This document shows, one piece after another, positions 35,252-47,915 of a stretch of DNA of 64,000 nucleotides. Below the pieces are notes generated by a model that was given only the letters and a program-made list of their open reading frames with translations, did not search any database and was not told the DNA's origin. How positions within the stretch are numbered: position 1 is the stretch's first letter; each line of letters starts with the position of its first letter. The stretch comes from Siphonodentalium dalli (lineage: Eukaryota > Mollusca > Scaphopoda > Gadilida > Siphonodentaliidae): assembly GCA_032622095.1 (NCBI GenBank), contig CP136061.1, positions 217,960,373 through 218,024,372 of the forward strand, in the 5' to 3' direction. The translations under genes and the position numbers were made by a program.

Positions 35252-37560
35252 AACGTAATGCATGACGTCGCCAGCATCCGCCATTCTGGTAGGATACTAC
35301 AGCGAATTGCGTCATTGGTTACTGCAGCGCTATTCGCCTTGTGTGTAAACAAAATCGAAATAGTAGGCCTATATAAGGATAAACGATCAGACAAAAAGCA
35401 ACATTTGTGACTATATATCATACTTTAATCCACCAAATTTTATTTTTATTTTAAAGCAAATGAGTATTTATTTCAACCAAATTACGCTGTCTTTCTTGCC
35501 AATTTTCGTTTGTTATTCAATTTCGAAATTTTGGCTGAGATCATTCAATTCATAATTGTGATGATGCCTATTTTAAATTAAAATGCCGGCGTACCAAATA
35601 TTGAAACATAAACTTAAAATAAAATTCATTTGGAAACATTACAGAATAATTCCATGCGTGTGGGCTCTGGCAGCTATGAAGAGTCAAAAGTGTCGAAGTC
35701 AAAGTGTGGGTGGACCATGGAGCCCTGTGAGATTTTACACAATTCTGAGGCTTCTCAAGTCAATAACATCAATGCTAGTTCAAGTAGTTGCTATGTAGTA
35801 ATGTACACTCATTAGGCTGCACTAGCCACACCCTTAGTCATTGCTACATTAATAATTTAATATTTGGAATCAAATACTTAGTCATTTCAAGCATTACCCA
35901 TTAAAACAAGAATTCTGATAATATCAAATATTTAATTATATACTATACTATAGTATAGATTTATAAATAGGCTACGTGTGATTTTTTTTTGTTATGAAGA
36001 AAGATTAATTAATTAGTGAGTGTTCAAACATTTACAGGCTATATATAAATGTATTTTACTCATGTTGAGCCTTGCATAGTCCTTGGGTTCATGGTATATG
36101 AGAATGAGAATTTGGGAAATTTAGGCTACATATATATGCTTCTTTTTTATTATAACAAAGATTGAAATATTCACACACATCAAGGCAATATATTTTTATA
36201 ACTATCGGTACATCAAAATTTCCCAAATAAACTCATCATATTAATAATGCTATATATGACCCAGAGATGCTATAATTTATAAATTCTTGAATAAATACTG
36301 GGTATTGTAAGTTATGTTTGCCAATATGTTACATACCAGTAGGCATGTAGTGTAGCCATGAATATAAGAACATAATGTCATCGGTTATTTTTGGAAAACA
36401 TAGATGATGATTGTATCTCCATGGCACCTCATAATGATTGACACCATAAGGTAAATTAATCACGATTGCGTGACACATGTCTATCACATTGTAAGTACCG
36501 GTACCACACCATTTGCTGAAAATGACACAATATTATATAGTGCTGTATGCTAATAACAGAACTTTAAAATTATTGTTTCCCCATACCATAGACTATATTT
36601 AAGAGTAGGCGGGTAGGCCTATATATTATATGTGTGATTTTACTTAACTTATATTTGCAGGTAGGTTTAAATATTTAAACTGTTATACATGTATTTTGAT
36701 ATTGAAAATCTATAGATATCACACAAATAATTAAATAGGCCTACATCTGCCGCCATGCACTCAGGCTATGCATAGCCTATCCAACAGACTGAACATGTTT
36801 TCCATACAATTTAAGTACTATAAGGACAAAATATGGATATGAAATGTAAATAAAATATTTGTTACTTCCTGGTAAGTCTTACCGGTAGGGTTTTTTTGTA
36901 TGTGGGTAGCAGGGTAGGTATAGGACCAGGGAAGTTTATGATATCATGGCCCAAAGATTTGATATTTGGTGGATGTTTTTAAATATCAAGTATTTCAGAT
37001 TGATAAAATGGCACTGCAAACATAATGAAATGTAGTGTATAAAGTGTAACATACTATTTATTTGTAATACAGTATACTGGTAGCATGTATATGTGTCCCA
37101 CCAACTCCTCTAATTGATGTAAACTCATCATATATTGATGGTACATACATATAGTGTATGCGAGATTAGTGAAATATATGCATGGATGCAGGACTCAATA
37201 TAAATGGCATTAACTTGTACTCAGAATCCATAATTATTCCCAAATCAACTGGTATGCCAGTTTCATAATAAAAGTGGCATCTGGAATGTAAGCCCTACTG
37301 AATGGTGGAGCTTTTAAAGCATGTTTAGATTGTGGTTATATTCTAAGCAATTAATTTAAATGACCAAGGTTGTGAACTTTGATCCCATAATAGATCTCAA
37401 TTTTTTTAAATTAGAGACATCACTCAGGTAATGTTGTGGACATAGTCAAATTATGAAAGACAGTCGTATTTGACACAGAAATCCCACCCAGTGAGTTTGT
37501 TTCCTAGTAGTAGCCAACTGGTAGACATACAAGTTAAATGAATTTTCAATTCGATCCATT
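35252..37560. other. No gene recognised
   Basis: AT-rich intergenic sequence with several TAGGCCTA words. Nothing codes for a recognisable protein. 35250-35330 is weakly similar to the complement of 37690-37790 (CGCCATTCTGGTAGGAT). Confidence 0.5.
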
Positions 37561-38014
37561 CGAATATATCATATATGGATTACCACTTTAGTTCCTCTAC
37601 TTCAGCGATATGTTGATCCCACAAATATCCTGGATGACACTTTGATTTGTAAATCATTTTCAAACTCCCACACTTTAAACTTATTAGTAAAAGTAAACAA
37701 GGAAGTAACGATGCGATGACGTACGTTCCTACCAGGGATCCTACCAGAATGGCGTCATGACAACTTCCGGTGATTACCACAAATGCGCGGAGTGAACCTT
37801 CCCGTTGTATATATTCCCTGATTTTAGCTCACGAAGGTGCGGATCTCGGAACTTTTGGTCGAATCTTGTCTTTGGAGTCACCATAAGAAGAGAACCAAGC
37901 AGAATCTGCGACCAGGAGTCCTTTGTCGCCTGTAATTAGAAAAGGTATGAGTACCAGATCTGGTCAATACTGACGAGATCTGAGTCTCATACATGTGTAT
38001 ATCATGTATGTGAC

Positions 38015-38923
38015 CACAGGGGTTTGTCAGAATGATAGTAAATAAAAAATATAAGAGATATATATAGATATATAAGTAATAAATACAGAATAGGGGCGCA
38101 ACTAGGGGATTAGCGATTGACGTCATGTTTTTGTATCACGAAAATTAGAAACATGAAAAAAACGTTTCGCTCGTGGCGCTCTCCATATTCATTGCTATTA
38201 TGACTCTTATACATCAACGTGACCGCTGTGATTTACATTTAGCATGACATTAGCAATATCACCTTATGTTCTCTTTATATCACCGCAACGCCAGGTTTCA
38301 TTTTCGAACCGTCTGCTGATTTCGTGGACACGCGACCATGTACATCCGTTGTAATTAGTTGGCGGTGTCGGGCAAAAATGTACACATATAATAAAAGGGC
38401 CGAGGAATCTGTGCCGTTTGCATCATGCTATCCGAATATTTCCGGGGCATGTTAATGTTAGCAACGATGTAACATTTAAAAGATTTAGGTCGAAATATTC
38501 GGACCACTGCTGCAAACAACTTCGTCCAAGAGTTGATCAAGTTTTACAGGACACCGTACCCAGCAGCGTGTCACCGAGGGCAGGTAACGCTTCGAAAATG
38601 AAACTTGCCGTTGCGGTGATTTAAAGAGAAAATAGGTGATGTAGTCAATGCGAAATTAAATTTCAGCCACATGCGGTCATATTGATGTATAATAGTCATA
38701 ATAGCAATCTGTCTGAAGATCGCTACAATCGATAACGTTTTGGCTTTCCTATTTTCGAGGCAAAAATTTTATAAATAAACATTTGTAGGTCAAATCACTA
38801 ATCCCCTTGATTCATTCCTATACTCTTATTACTATTTATTATTACTACTATTTATTATTATTTGTATATATTTATTATTATTATTATTTATTATCATTCT
38901 GACAAACTCCTGTGATCACAGTG
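38015..38923. mobile_element. hAT-like foldback, 0.9 kb
   Basis: CACAGGGGTTTGTCAGAATGAT at the left is complementary to ATCATTCTGACAAACTCCTGTG at the right. Inner arms also pair (TTATGACTCTTATACATCAA with its complement near 38690; TCACCGCAACGCCAGG near 38281 with its complement near 38607). ATGTGAC flanks both ends (38008-38014, 38924-38930), while the paralogue near 1966 has a single TTTGAC. A 7-8 bp duplication with CA(C/G)-type ends suggests hAT. No transposase. Confidence 0.65.
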
Positions 38924-39014
38924 ATGTGACTCAACTGGGTCTGCCGAAGGGTACTGCGTTATGCAGTAGGTCCCTAGATTTGCGTAGGTCTCCGTAGGTC
39001 ACTGAATTCGCGTA

Positions 39015-39422
39015 GGTCCCCGCAGTAATGTAATATATAGTAGGTCTACATGATTTATTGACTGATAAAATGGATTGATACCACTAAATGATCATGTTAT
39101 ATGTTACTTTGAATATTTTTTTTATAATTAATTTTCCCAAATCTGATGGGTTTGTTTGCTAAGTGATACTTAGACTAGAGGATGAAGCCTAACTAAAATT
39201 ACGTGATTTCTGATCGGGAAAATAAGAGGATTAACTTGCTGGCTTCGGGATAAGATTAACTGGAGGATAACTGATTGTATTTTTGCATTTATTTAGGTTC
39301 CCGTAGTAATGCAAGAGTGCATGCTTTATAGAATAAGTAATTATGCCTAATATTATCAATTAGTGAACATTGTATATGATATTTCGTGTAGACCTACTAT
39401 ATATTACATTACTGCGGGGACC
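39015..39422. mobile_element. MITE-like element, 36 bp perfect inverted ends
   Basis: 39015-39050 (GGTCCCCGCAGTAATG, TAATATATAGTAGGTCTACA) is the exact complement of 39387-39422. Short GTAGGTC words repeat just outside the left end (38968-39015), so the true element may start earlier. No target duplication was determined. Confidence 0.7.
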
Positions 39423-39729
39423 AGATTGACTGATTGAGAAGACGGTGACTTTATAAATGCAAGATGCATGTGGAGTCAGAATATTAAATAAAATTAGAAT
39501 CATTTAAGCACATTGCACTCACACAGGATTCCAAATCAAACTGAGGAGGAATAAACACGTGTAGACTCGCTGGCCAAGGGCTGGAGGTAATCTCAAGTTC
39601 AATGATGTCCAGAACAGAATATTATTCGTAGATTTAAAAACTTGGTCGCTACAAACAGAACCCACATAAGAACGATCAATCACAATATTTTCCAGAATTT
39701 GATTGATACATACACATTATCAGTATGTA

Positions 39730-39874
39730 CAGTGAAGTGATATGGGCTGCAGTATCACGCCGATTTGACGATGTCAGATCGCCGTATCAAACGATCTGCC
39801 GCATGCAGCGAATTTGATACGGCGAACTGACATTGTCAACGAGACGTGATACTGCAGCCCATATCACTTCACTG
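39730..39874. mobile_element. 145 bp palindromic TA element (Tc1/mariner-like MITE)
   Basis: The element starts CAGTGAAGTGATATGGGCTG and ends with the exact complement, flanked by TA (39728-39729 and 39875-39876). The interior (GCCGTATCAAA with TTTGATACGGC) also folds, so nearly the whole element is one hairpin. TA duplication with CAGT ends fits Tc1/mariner MITEs. Confidence 0.8.
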
Positions 39875-40028
39875 TAGGCCTACCGATAAAGCGTTTATTA
39901 TATGACACATTTTCGGTTCATCCCATGTCACAAGGGCAAAACTACTTCGTTACACCATCCCATGTCATCACCGGGGCAAAAGTACTCCATTGAACATTCC
40001 CAGTCATCACCCGAAACTCCCAATTTAA

Positions 40029-41593
40029 GGGGATGGCAAAGTCTGTTTCATAAAAAATGTCTGGAAACGGGCTGACAAAATTGGTATTTTTCACATAAAA
40101 GCAGACAGAAATAGATATAACAACATGGAGATAATATATAGAGCATATATCGTTAAAGGAGGTGCCACGAATAGATGTGAGCTAAAAAGCTTTTTGTACC
40201 AGAAAAATGACTTTGAAACAGAGTATATCTGCAATATTATGGCATTGTTTTGGCATTCAAATGTGAAAAACTTTAACTTCAACAGTATCATTAGGCAGCC
40301 CATTATGATAAGTGACATACCGTTAAGAGCCAAGGAGCTATGCTTTAGATTAATGTTCACTGTATCGTTTGAAAAACGTCCGCTAAAACGTGTCAGTTTT
40401 TCTTGGGAGCCAATCGCCATATTTCTATTGTAAACACATGTTCATGATGTTGTTGTCATTTTTTAATTCGCGGCAGGTACATGAAAATCGACCAGAAAAG
40501 CAATTCGATCCTGCAATCGGGCAAGTTTATGATATGAAATCGATGCTTTCAGTTTGTTTAAGTTGTTGGAATTAATTTAGTTGCTTGATTACCCACGATT
40601 TATGAAGTTTTGTGCTGTTTACAGATGGAAATGTTGATATTTTATTTTTAGAATTACCAGTCTATATAATAGTCGAAAGCGAGATTACAAGATGTCGTTT
40701 TATTACGCAAATCACATAAATAGAAAACTTACATGTTTCAGAATATTGTATTATTCTAAAATCAAATAGCCTATATAAAAACATATTTTTGAATAGGAAA
40801 GTACCGTATTCCGACGAAATATGTCATATTTTACGACGGACTCCTTGTGCGAGTTCACTTCCGGTCAATTCTATTTTGGTGCACTGGGATAAAAACATTG
40901 TGGAGAAAAATACGTTTAATAACATTTGAATGTAAATTAATCGAGAAATTGTCGGTTATCAGGTACAATCATATAGCTTATAACCCATATATATTGATGG
41001 GCATAATCAAAAGCTTGATCCCATGCGCGATTGTCTATACTGATCGATTTCCATTCGTAATCGTATTCTAGTATTGACGGATGGGTTTGTTTGTAATCAT
41101 GGCCGCCCCGCCCCCATGGCATGTGTATCGGTTATCGCAAAAATAATGTTAGGATATTATGGTCTCCCATACCAAGAAAAATAGTTCCTAAGAATGTAAA
41201 CAATGCAAATGGAGGACATCTTGCCATTATTCAGGATGACAGTACTATTTTCACAGGCAGGGTATTTGGGAAAGTTCTTGTTTTTCCTCAAAATGATGTC
41301 TCCTTGTCTCTAGCCAGATTCTTATAGGACCATTTTGACTGTTCAGTTTGTACAAAAAGTTAACCATTGGAACTGGAGAAACGCCGTTTGGGGACATGAT
41401 TTTTTGTCACTCTACCGCGAGTAAATTCTAACAGCTAAAATTTCTCTACTAATGACACGATCTTTGTTTATTATTGATTATTATGTGTGAAAAACATGAA
41501 GTTTATCCATTCTATGGCCGGTGAGTAATTATTGATCATCTGGAGGTAGGGTGCAATCCGCGGTGGCCATCTTGACCAAACTTTACCATCCCC
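40029..41593. mobile_element. TTAA element with GGGGATGG termini, 1.57 kb
   Basis: Left end GGGGATGGCAAAGT (preceded by TTAA at 40025-40028) is complementary to right end ACTTTACCATCCCC (followed by TTAG at 41594). The 102-residue ORF at 40125-40433 has no known motif, so I treat the element as non-autonomous. The right TTAA is shared with the adjacent GGTGACAC element. Confidence 0.7.
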
Positions 41594-41596
41594 TTA

Positions 41597-44500
41597 GGTG
41601 ACACTCCACAGTTTCTGCAGGGATTGGTGCAAAAATAAGGGGGGCATCAATTCAATGAAAAATAACTGAAATGTGATCCCACAACACATATACAATGTAT
41701 ATATACCTGGGTTGAGCACATACTAGGCTTAAAGATTTTGGTACATAATTGTCATTTTAATGGTGGTAACAAGAGTTATGCCCCTTGATTGTGTGCCTGA
41801 AAAATGAAATTTTGATGCAAAAATGGCCAAAATAAGCGATTTTCAGGCCCGTGGGATACAAAAAACAGACAATCTATGGTATAGCCGCCTATGTTGTCTG
41901 GAAGAACACTGTTTCCTCACAATAATATCAAACAATTTCAAACTTCTCACCACTGTAATTGTTTTATAAATATTTTTCATGCAGATGACAAAATTTAGGT
42001 GCTAAAAAGTCACGCTGGTGTCTGGAGCCACTGTTTCGCAGAAATCGCTACTACTTCATACTGGTGGGGTCAAGGTCACCTGAAACAATATTTTTCAAAA
42101 CTCAAAGACATCCTCTAAAAATCCACAAATTCATAACTAACCTTCTCTCAATAAACATACCACACCCATGGTGACAGAAAACACTGGTACTCTATTCTAA
42201 GAAATTTACCCCTACTGATCATTCGAAACTGTGGAGTGTCACCTTAAGGGAAATGCAATTTTATTAATCTTTAATAGGGGCCTCACCTCCATATTCTCTG
42301 CATTATACCGCTTAAAATGATATATTACACCCCATGCGTTATTGCAATCACAGGCAGCAAGATTGGGCGGGGATTTACATGCACCCCCATGATTTCGCCC
42401 CTTTTGGGTCTTTCAGAACCCAATGACGTTATGCTTGACGTAGTGACAAAATGGATATATTCAACCATCATCTATGGCTTGAAAAATGTCTGAAATGCTA
42501 AAATGTTGTATAAATATATTATGAGATGCATATTTTCCTCAGATTTCAAAATAAAACATAATATTTCATACAACAACTATCTTTAATACTCTCCCAAATC
42601 TATGGGTTAAAACATTCCAAGTCTTATTTAGCATTAAGGGAAAGCTTTACAAGGTTATGACATCACATGAACAATAAGTTGTCAAGTGAAATATGACCAA
42701 GGAAACCTGAATTATTATATTTCACACTTGTGAATAAGAAAGACTGAATATCTAATCTTGTTGCATACTGTGTAATGTCACAATATCAGCCTTTTCAGCT
42801 AAGATTCAAGGAGCATATGATGTCATGAAGAAGTACCCATCATCTGAAAAATCACCAATAACCATATACATGAACCACCACCACCCCACCCACTTCTCCG
42901 AGACTCCATATCCCCACCAATTTATATGACTAAAGACAACCTGTATTGGAATATCCATAGAAGAATGGTGTATCTACCATAAAATGTTTCTTCTAAATGA
43001 ACAGATTTGCTAAAAAATGATTTTCAGTAACAATATCTGTCAAGTTGACAGATGAAAATGTTGCTATTTTCTGGTCTTGAATGTGACACTCCACAGTTTC
43101 TGCAGGGATTGGTGCAAAAATAATGGGGGCATCAATTCAATGAAAAATAACTGAAATGTGATCCCACAACACATATGCAATGTATATATACCTGGGTTGA
43201 GCACATACTAGGCTTAAAGATTTTGGTACATAATTGTCATTTTAATGGTGGTAACAAGAGTTATGCCCCTTGATTGTGTGCCTGAAAAATGAAATTTTGA
43301 TGCAAAAATGGCCAAAATAAGCGATTTTCAGGCCCGTGGGATACAAAAAACAGACAATCTATGGTATAGCCGCCTATGTTGTCTGGAAGAACACTGTTTC
43401 CTCACAATAATATCAAAAAATTTCAAACTTCTCACCACTGTAATTGTTTTATAAATATTTTTCATGCAGATGACAAAATTTAGGTGCTAAAAAGTCACGC
43501 TGGTGTCTGGAGCCACTGTTTCGCAGAAATCGCTACTACTTCATACTGGTGGGGTCAAGGTCACCTGAAACAATATTTTTCAAAACTCAAAGACATCCTC
43601 TAAAAATCCACAAATTCATAACTAACCTTCTCTCAATAAACATACCACACCCATGGTGACAGAAAACACTGGTACTCTATTCTAAGAAATTTACCCCTAC
43701 TGATCATTCGAAACTGTGGAGTGTCACCTTAAGGGAAATGCAATTTTATTAATCTTTAATAGGGGCCTCACCTCCATATTCTCTGCATTATACCGCTTAA
43801 AATGATATATTACACCCCATGCGTTATTGCAATCACAGGCAGCAAGATTGGGCGGGGATTTACATGCACCCCCATGATTTCGCCCCTTTTGGGTCTTTCA
43901 GAACCCAATGACGTTATGCTTGACGTAGTGACAAAATGGATATATTCAACCATCATCTATGGCTTGAAAAATGTCTGAAATGCTAAAATGTTGTATAAAT
44001 ATATTATGAGATGCATATTTTCCTCAGATTTCAAAATAAAACATAATATTTCATACAACAACTATCTTTAATACTCTCCCAAATCTATGGGTTAAAACAT
44101 TCCAAGTCTTATTTAGCATTAAGGGAAAGCTTTACAAGGTTATGACATCACATGAACAATAAGTTGTCAAGTGAAATATGACCAAGGAAACCTGAATTAT
44201 TATATTTCACACTTGTGAATAAGAAAGACTGAATATCTAATCTTGTTGCATACTGTGTAATGTCACAATATCAGCCTTTTCAGCTAAGATTCAAGGAGCA
44301 TATGATGTCATGAAGAAGTACCCATCATCTGAAAAATCACCAATAACCATATACATGAACCACCACCACCCCACCCACTTCTCCGAGACTCCATATCCCC
44401 ACCAATTTATATGACTAAAGACAACCTGTATTGGAATATCCATAGAAGAATGGTGTATCTACCATAAAATGTTTCTTCTAAATGAACAGATTTGCTAAAA

Positions 44501-45213
44501 AATGATTTTCAGTAACAATATCTGTCAAGTTGACAGATGAAAATGTTGCTATTTTCTGGTCTTGAATGTGACACTCCACAGTTTCTGCAGGGATTGGTGC
44601 AAAAATAAGGGGGGCATCAATTCAATGAAAAATAACTGAAATGTGATCCCACAACACATATGCAATGTATATATACCTGGGTTGAGCACATACTAGGCTT
44701 AAAGATTTTGGTACAGAATTGTCATTTTAATGGTGGTAGCAAGAGTTATGCCCCTTGATTGTGTGTCTGAAAAATGAAATTTTGATGCAAAAATGGCCAA
44801 AATAAGCGATTTTCAGGCCCGTGGGACACAAAAACCAGACAATCTATGGTATAGCCGCCTATGTTGTCTGGAAGAACACTGTTTCCTCACAATGATATCA
44901 AACAATTTCAAACTTCTCACCACTATAATTTTTATTTAAATATTTTTCATGCAGATGACAAAATTTAGGTGCTAAAAAGTCACGCTGGTGTCTGGAGCCA
45001 CTGTTTCGCAGAAATCGCTACTACTTCATACTGGTGGGGTCAAGGTCGCCTGAAACAATATTTTTCAAAACTCAAAGACATCCTCTAAAAATCCACAAAT
45101 TCATAACTAACATTCTCTCAATAAACATACCACAACCATGGTGACAGAAAACACTGGTACTCTATTCTAAGAAATTTACCCCTACTGATCATTCGAAACT
45201 GTGGAGTGTCACC
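41597..45213 (+). repeat. Three 647 bp TIR cores in a 1,485 bp tandem array
   Basis: Cores 41597-42243, 43083-43728 and 44568-45213 each start (G/T)GTGACACTCCACAGTTTC and end with its complement. They are separated by two copies of an 839 bp spacer (42244-43082 and 43729-44567), giving an exact period of 1,485 bp. Units 1 and 2 differ at only a few sites; unit 3 has more changes. TTAA follows every core (42244, 43729, 45214). The array stops precisely at the right end of core 3. No coding capacity was recognised. Confidence 0.9.
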
Positions 45214-45217
45214 TTAA

Positions 45218-45739
45218 GGCCAAGGTCGATGAACTATTTTTTGTTGAATTTGGTGATGATTCGCACAAACGCGTAATAATACAAAACAAATCTTTCGTAA
45301 TAAGTCTTAACAGTTTAATTTTCGAACAAACACATGTTCTGATAAATAGTTCCCAACTTCCGGTGACCTAATTTCACGGGATACTGATACGGTATTCAAA
45401 GGATACTGATACGGAATTCATAGAATACCGATACGGCTCACGACCAGACAAGCGTTTTCCGACTGCTCGGATTTATCGCCAAACAATAGTGGCATTTGTA
45501 AGGGATTAGTGGTAGTCATATAATAAATATAATACCACATAATGTTTGGAAAGATAATCTATGACAGTAAATATTACCAATTATCTGTTTAATTTTAGTT
45601 ATTGAATTTGTTTTTGAGGCATTGTTATTTGAAGATTTATCGATGATTTGATTATTATATAGCCAGATTTTAACATAACATTTTGTACACAAACCCCTTC
45701 GTTGTTTGGACTTCAGCGCCTCTTGGGTAATAAACTCAT
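45218..45739. other. No gene recognised
   Basis: Contains GGATACTGATACGG/GAATACCGATACGG direct repeats (45378-45435) and a short ACATAATGTTTGGAAAGATAATCTA block (45537) shared with 3292-3320. No ORF of interest. Confidence 0.5.
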
Positions 45740-45775
45740 TTTCATTATAATTACCATGTTGTTTGCATCGTTCAT
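45740..45775 (+). mobile_element. Left piece of a MITE split by the DIRS element
   Basis: CATTTTCATTATAATTACCATGTTGTTxGCAT.GTTCAT matches 19868-19900 of the MITE at 19586-20030. The next bases of that MITE (AGAGCA) are found only at 53075, after the retrotransposon. Confidence 0.75.
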
Positions 45776-45865
45776 GTCTTCACTCCATACCCGCTACTGG
45801 GTAAACAAACAACAACTAAGAGCATTAAGCTTTAAGTGCTACGCTAGGCGGTCGGACCTAGATAG
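45776..45865 (-). repeat. Split direct repeat B2 (90 bp)
   Basis: Identical to 46505-46594 over 90 bp (plus strand starts GTCTTCACTCCATACC and ends GGACCTAGATAG). Confidence 0.9.
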
Positions 45866-46230
45866 CGTTTATTATGAAATAATAAAATCGCTCTGATGAA
45901 TATATGTGCGCTATATATTCATGCAGACTATCTCAATATATTTGAAGCGATGAAAATGGATCGAAACTATGCGGATTGAAAAAATATAATATGTATTATA
46001 GCGCACATTCTATCTTGGCTCAACAGAATCAGTCACCCTTCTCAGACTGGGAAGCCTTACAGGAAAAACCAGACCCCTCACTTTATCATTATATCTTTTT
46101 TATGTGTTGGTCTGGAAACCTGTATCCGAAAAATGCTCAATATACCAGTCTCAGGGATAAAAACGTCGGATTCGTTTTCTTAGTCGTCATCCGATGAACA
46201 AACAAGATAGTATCTCACGTTTTTAAAAAG

Positions 46231-46504
46231 AACTATTTTCTTAAGAAAACCAAACAAACAGGTACAGAAAACTGTGTCCGACCGCGACGACAACTGGCAC
46301 TAGATTGACCATTCACGCTTTTAGCGCATACCTGCTCACTCAATGACAATCATACATCACACCAGCGACTGAGTACCAATCACACATATCGATAATCACT
46401 GACCAGACAATATTCACGCGACAAAGCGTTCTTTACCCATTAACTCTGCATATGCCGTGAAGACAGTAATTTTCCTCTATACTCCGTAACGCGGAAAATA
46501 TTAT
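46231..46504 (-). repeat. Split direct repeat A2 (274 bp)
   Basis: Near-identical to 52801-53074 (plus strand starts AACTATTTTCTTAAG and ends CGGAAAATATTAT; ACAGAAAACT here versus ACGGAAAACT there). Confidence 0.9.
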
Positions 46505-46594
46505 GTCTTCACTCCATACCCGCTACTGGGTAAACAAACAACAACTAAGAGCATTAAGCTTTAAGTGCTACGCTAGGCGGTCGGACCTAGATAG
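46505..46594 (-). repeat. Split direct repeat B1 (90 bp)
   Basis: Abuts A2 with no gap. The junction AATATTAT/GTCTTC reproduces the circle junction that the two outer ends would form. Confidence 0.9.
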
Positions 46595-46784
46595 ATTACA
46601 AAAAGAACGGGCTGCAAGGCCAATCATTATAGCCATACTATAGTTTCGATCCCAGAAATTTTAACTATAACTATATATATATATAGTACTTATATATCGA
46701 CATGTATATATATGATCAACACATTTCCGCATATCGCCATCAAAAATAAATATATCATAAATTTATCATAAATGCTCAATTTTG

Positions 46785-47240
46785 GATAATGCAAGTCTTG
46801 ATTCTATCGAATCGCGGACGTAACCGTCCTTTGCACTCTCAGTGCGCCATCGACCATGCCTCTTGAGCATATGGTCGTTTCATCTGCATTTGCAACCGCG
46901 GTTTCCCCGCCTGCTCGTAAAGAGTGAATACCAATATTTAAACTGTACTGCCAATATATATAGCATAGCATAAACGAGAAACATTTCGTTCATTCCATTC
47001 CACATGTGTAACTAAATATTGTATTTAGTATGATGAGCTTTAAATAAACCACAATTAAAAACAAATGGCGGAAGATAACTTCCTCGGACAACAAATTCCG
47101 TACCAATGATAGATATTTGGAAATGAGCAAATAAGGACAAACACTTGTATCCATTTGCTGAAAGCAAAAATTTATCCCCGTCTCCCAAATAATAGTTCTA
47201 CTTTGAAATACCTATATTGGGTTCGGAAAATTACACATAT
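46785..47240 (-). pseudogene. Tyrosine recombinase remnant of DIRS-type element
   Basis: Minus strand reads MDTSVCPYLLISKYLSL near 47140, then HSLRAGGETAVANA near 46915, then after a frameshift LKRHGRWRTESAKDGYVRD and SIESRL near 46840-46790. HxLRxGG followed by KRHGRW..ESAKDGYV is the C-terminal catalytic block of DIRS/Ngaro YR proteins (family: phage-integrase-like tyrosine recombinases, His-x-x-Arg box). The catalytic Tyr lies in DGYV. At least one frameshift separates the two halves, so the enzyme is inactive here. Confidence 0.85.
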
Positions 47241-47576
47241 TGTGATATCGAATCCCACACACTACCGCCTCGACTGACCTCTACATATATGGCTCAATTT
47301 TCAACATGAATTGTGCATACGATAAATATATGCACTGAACTAAATGACAAGGCATTACAACCTTGAACCTGAATGAACACTTTCCAACGCCTGAATGTTT
47401 ATGCACATTCCTCACAGTGTTTTTTGCTTCTATCAGAACATATGTCCACCGACGACCCGGCCAAGCACATTAGCTCATCCGAAGAAGAAGAAGTATTGCC
47501 TCTGCAAATCTTCAAAAACTAAACACCTTAAGTCATCAGCTGAAACAAAATACATGTAAATATATAAACACCTCTC

Positions 47577-47789
47577 TTAATTAAATAAAAAATATTCAAA
47601 GCAACAAATGCAGATACGGATTTTATGAAAAAGTTCAGATATTGGCACTTTCTCAAGAATATTAACCAAAATTATATGGCTTTTGACAAAATGTTTGAAC
47701 TCGCCATCTCTATTTGCAAGTTTTGGCCAAAAAGCCGAAGAATCCCATAATGGGACCACCAAAGAATCGTAGGATTGTTCAGTTTCCAC
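47577..47789 (-). pseudogene. DIRS-type linker between RNase H and recombinase
   Basis: A 70-codon frame reads SLVVPLWDSSAFWPKLANRD then FKHFVKSHIILV. The LVVPxWxSxxFWPLL pattern is characteristic of the region after RNase H in DIRS/Ngaro polyproteins. It lies in order between the RNase H and recombinase fragments. Confidence 0.75.
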
Positions 47790-47915
47790 TATTTGTAAAA
47801 CTCTTGTATTATACTTGGTAATTTATTATACCCCTCCAACTGTGCATATATGCATCAGTGCCAATCGGATTATGTGCAGAAATGCATCAATGCCAATCAA
47901 ATTATCATATATAGA

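Larger units (their letters stand above)
37793..39725 (+). repeat. Mosaic repeat, copy 2, with three insertions
   Basis: 37827-38014, 38931-38945 and 39455-39725 align in order with 1799-3260. Relative to copy 1 it lacks the TTAA foldback and instead carries a 0.9 kb hAT-like foldback and a 0.4 kb inverted-repeat element; a small TA element lies immediately after. It is the reference for empty sites in copy 1 and vice versa. Confidence 0.8.

Noticed and set aside
40125-40433. 102-codon ORF in the GGGGATGG element as transposase
   Set aside because: No catalytic or zinc-binding motif, and an equally long antisense ORF overlaps it.
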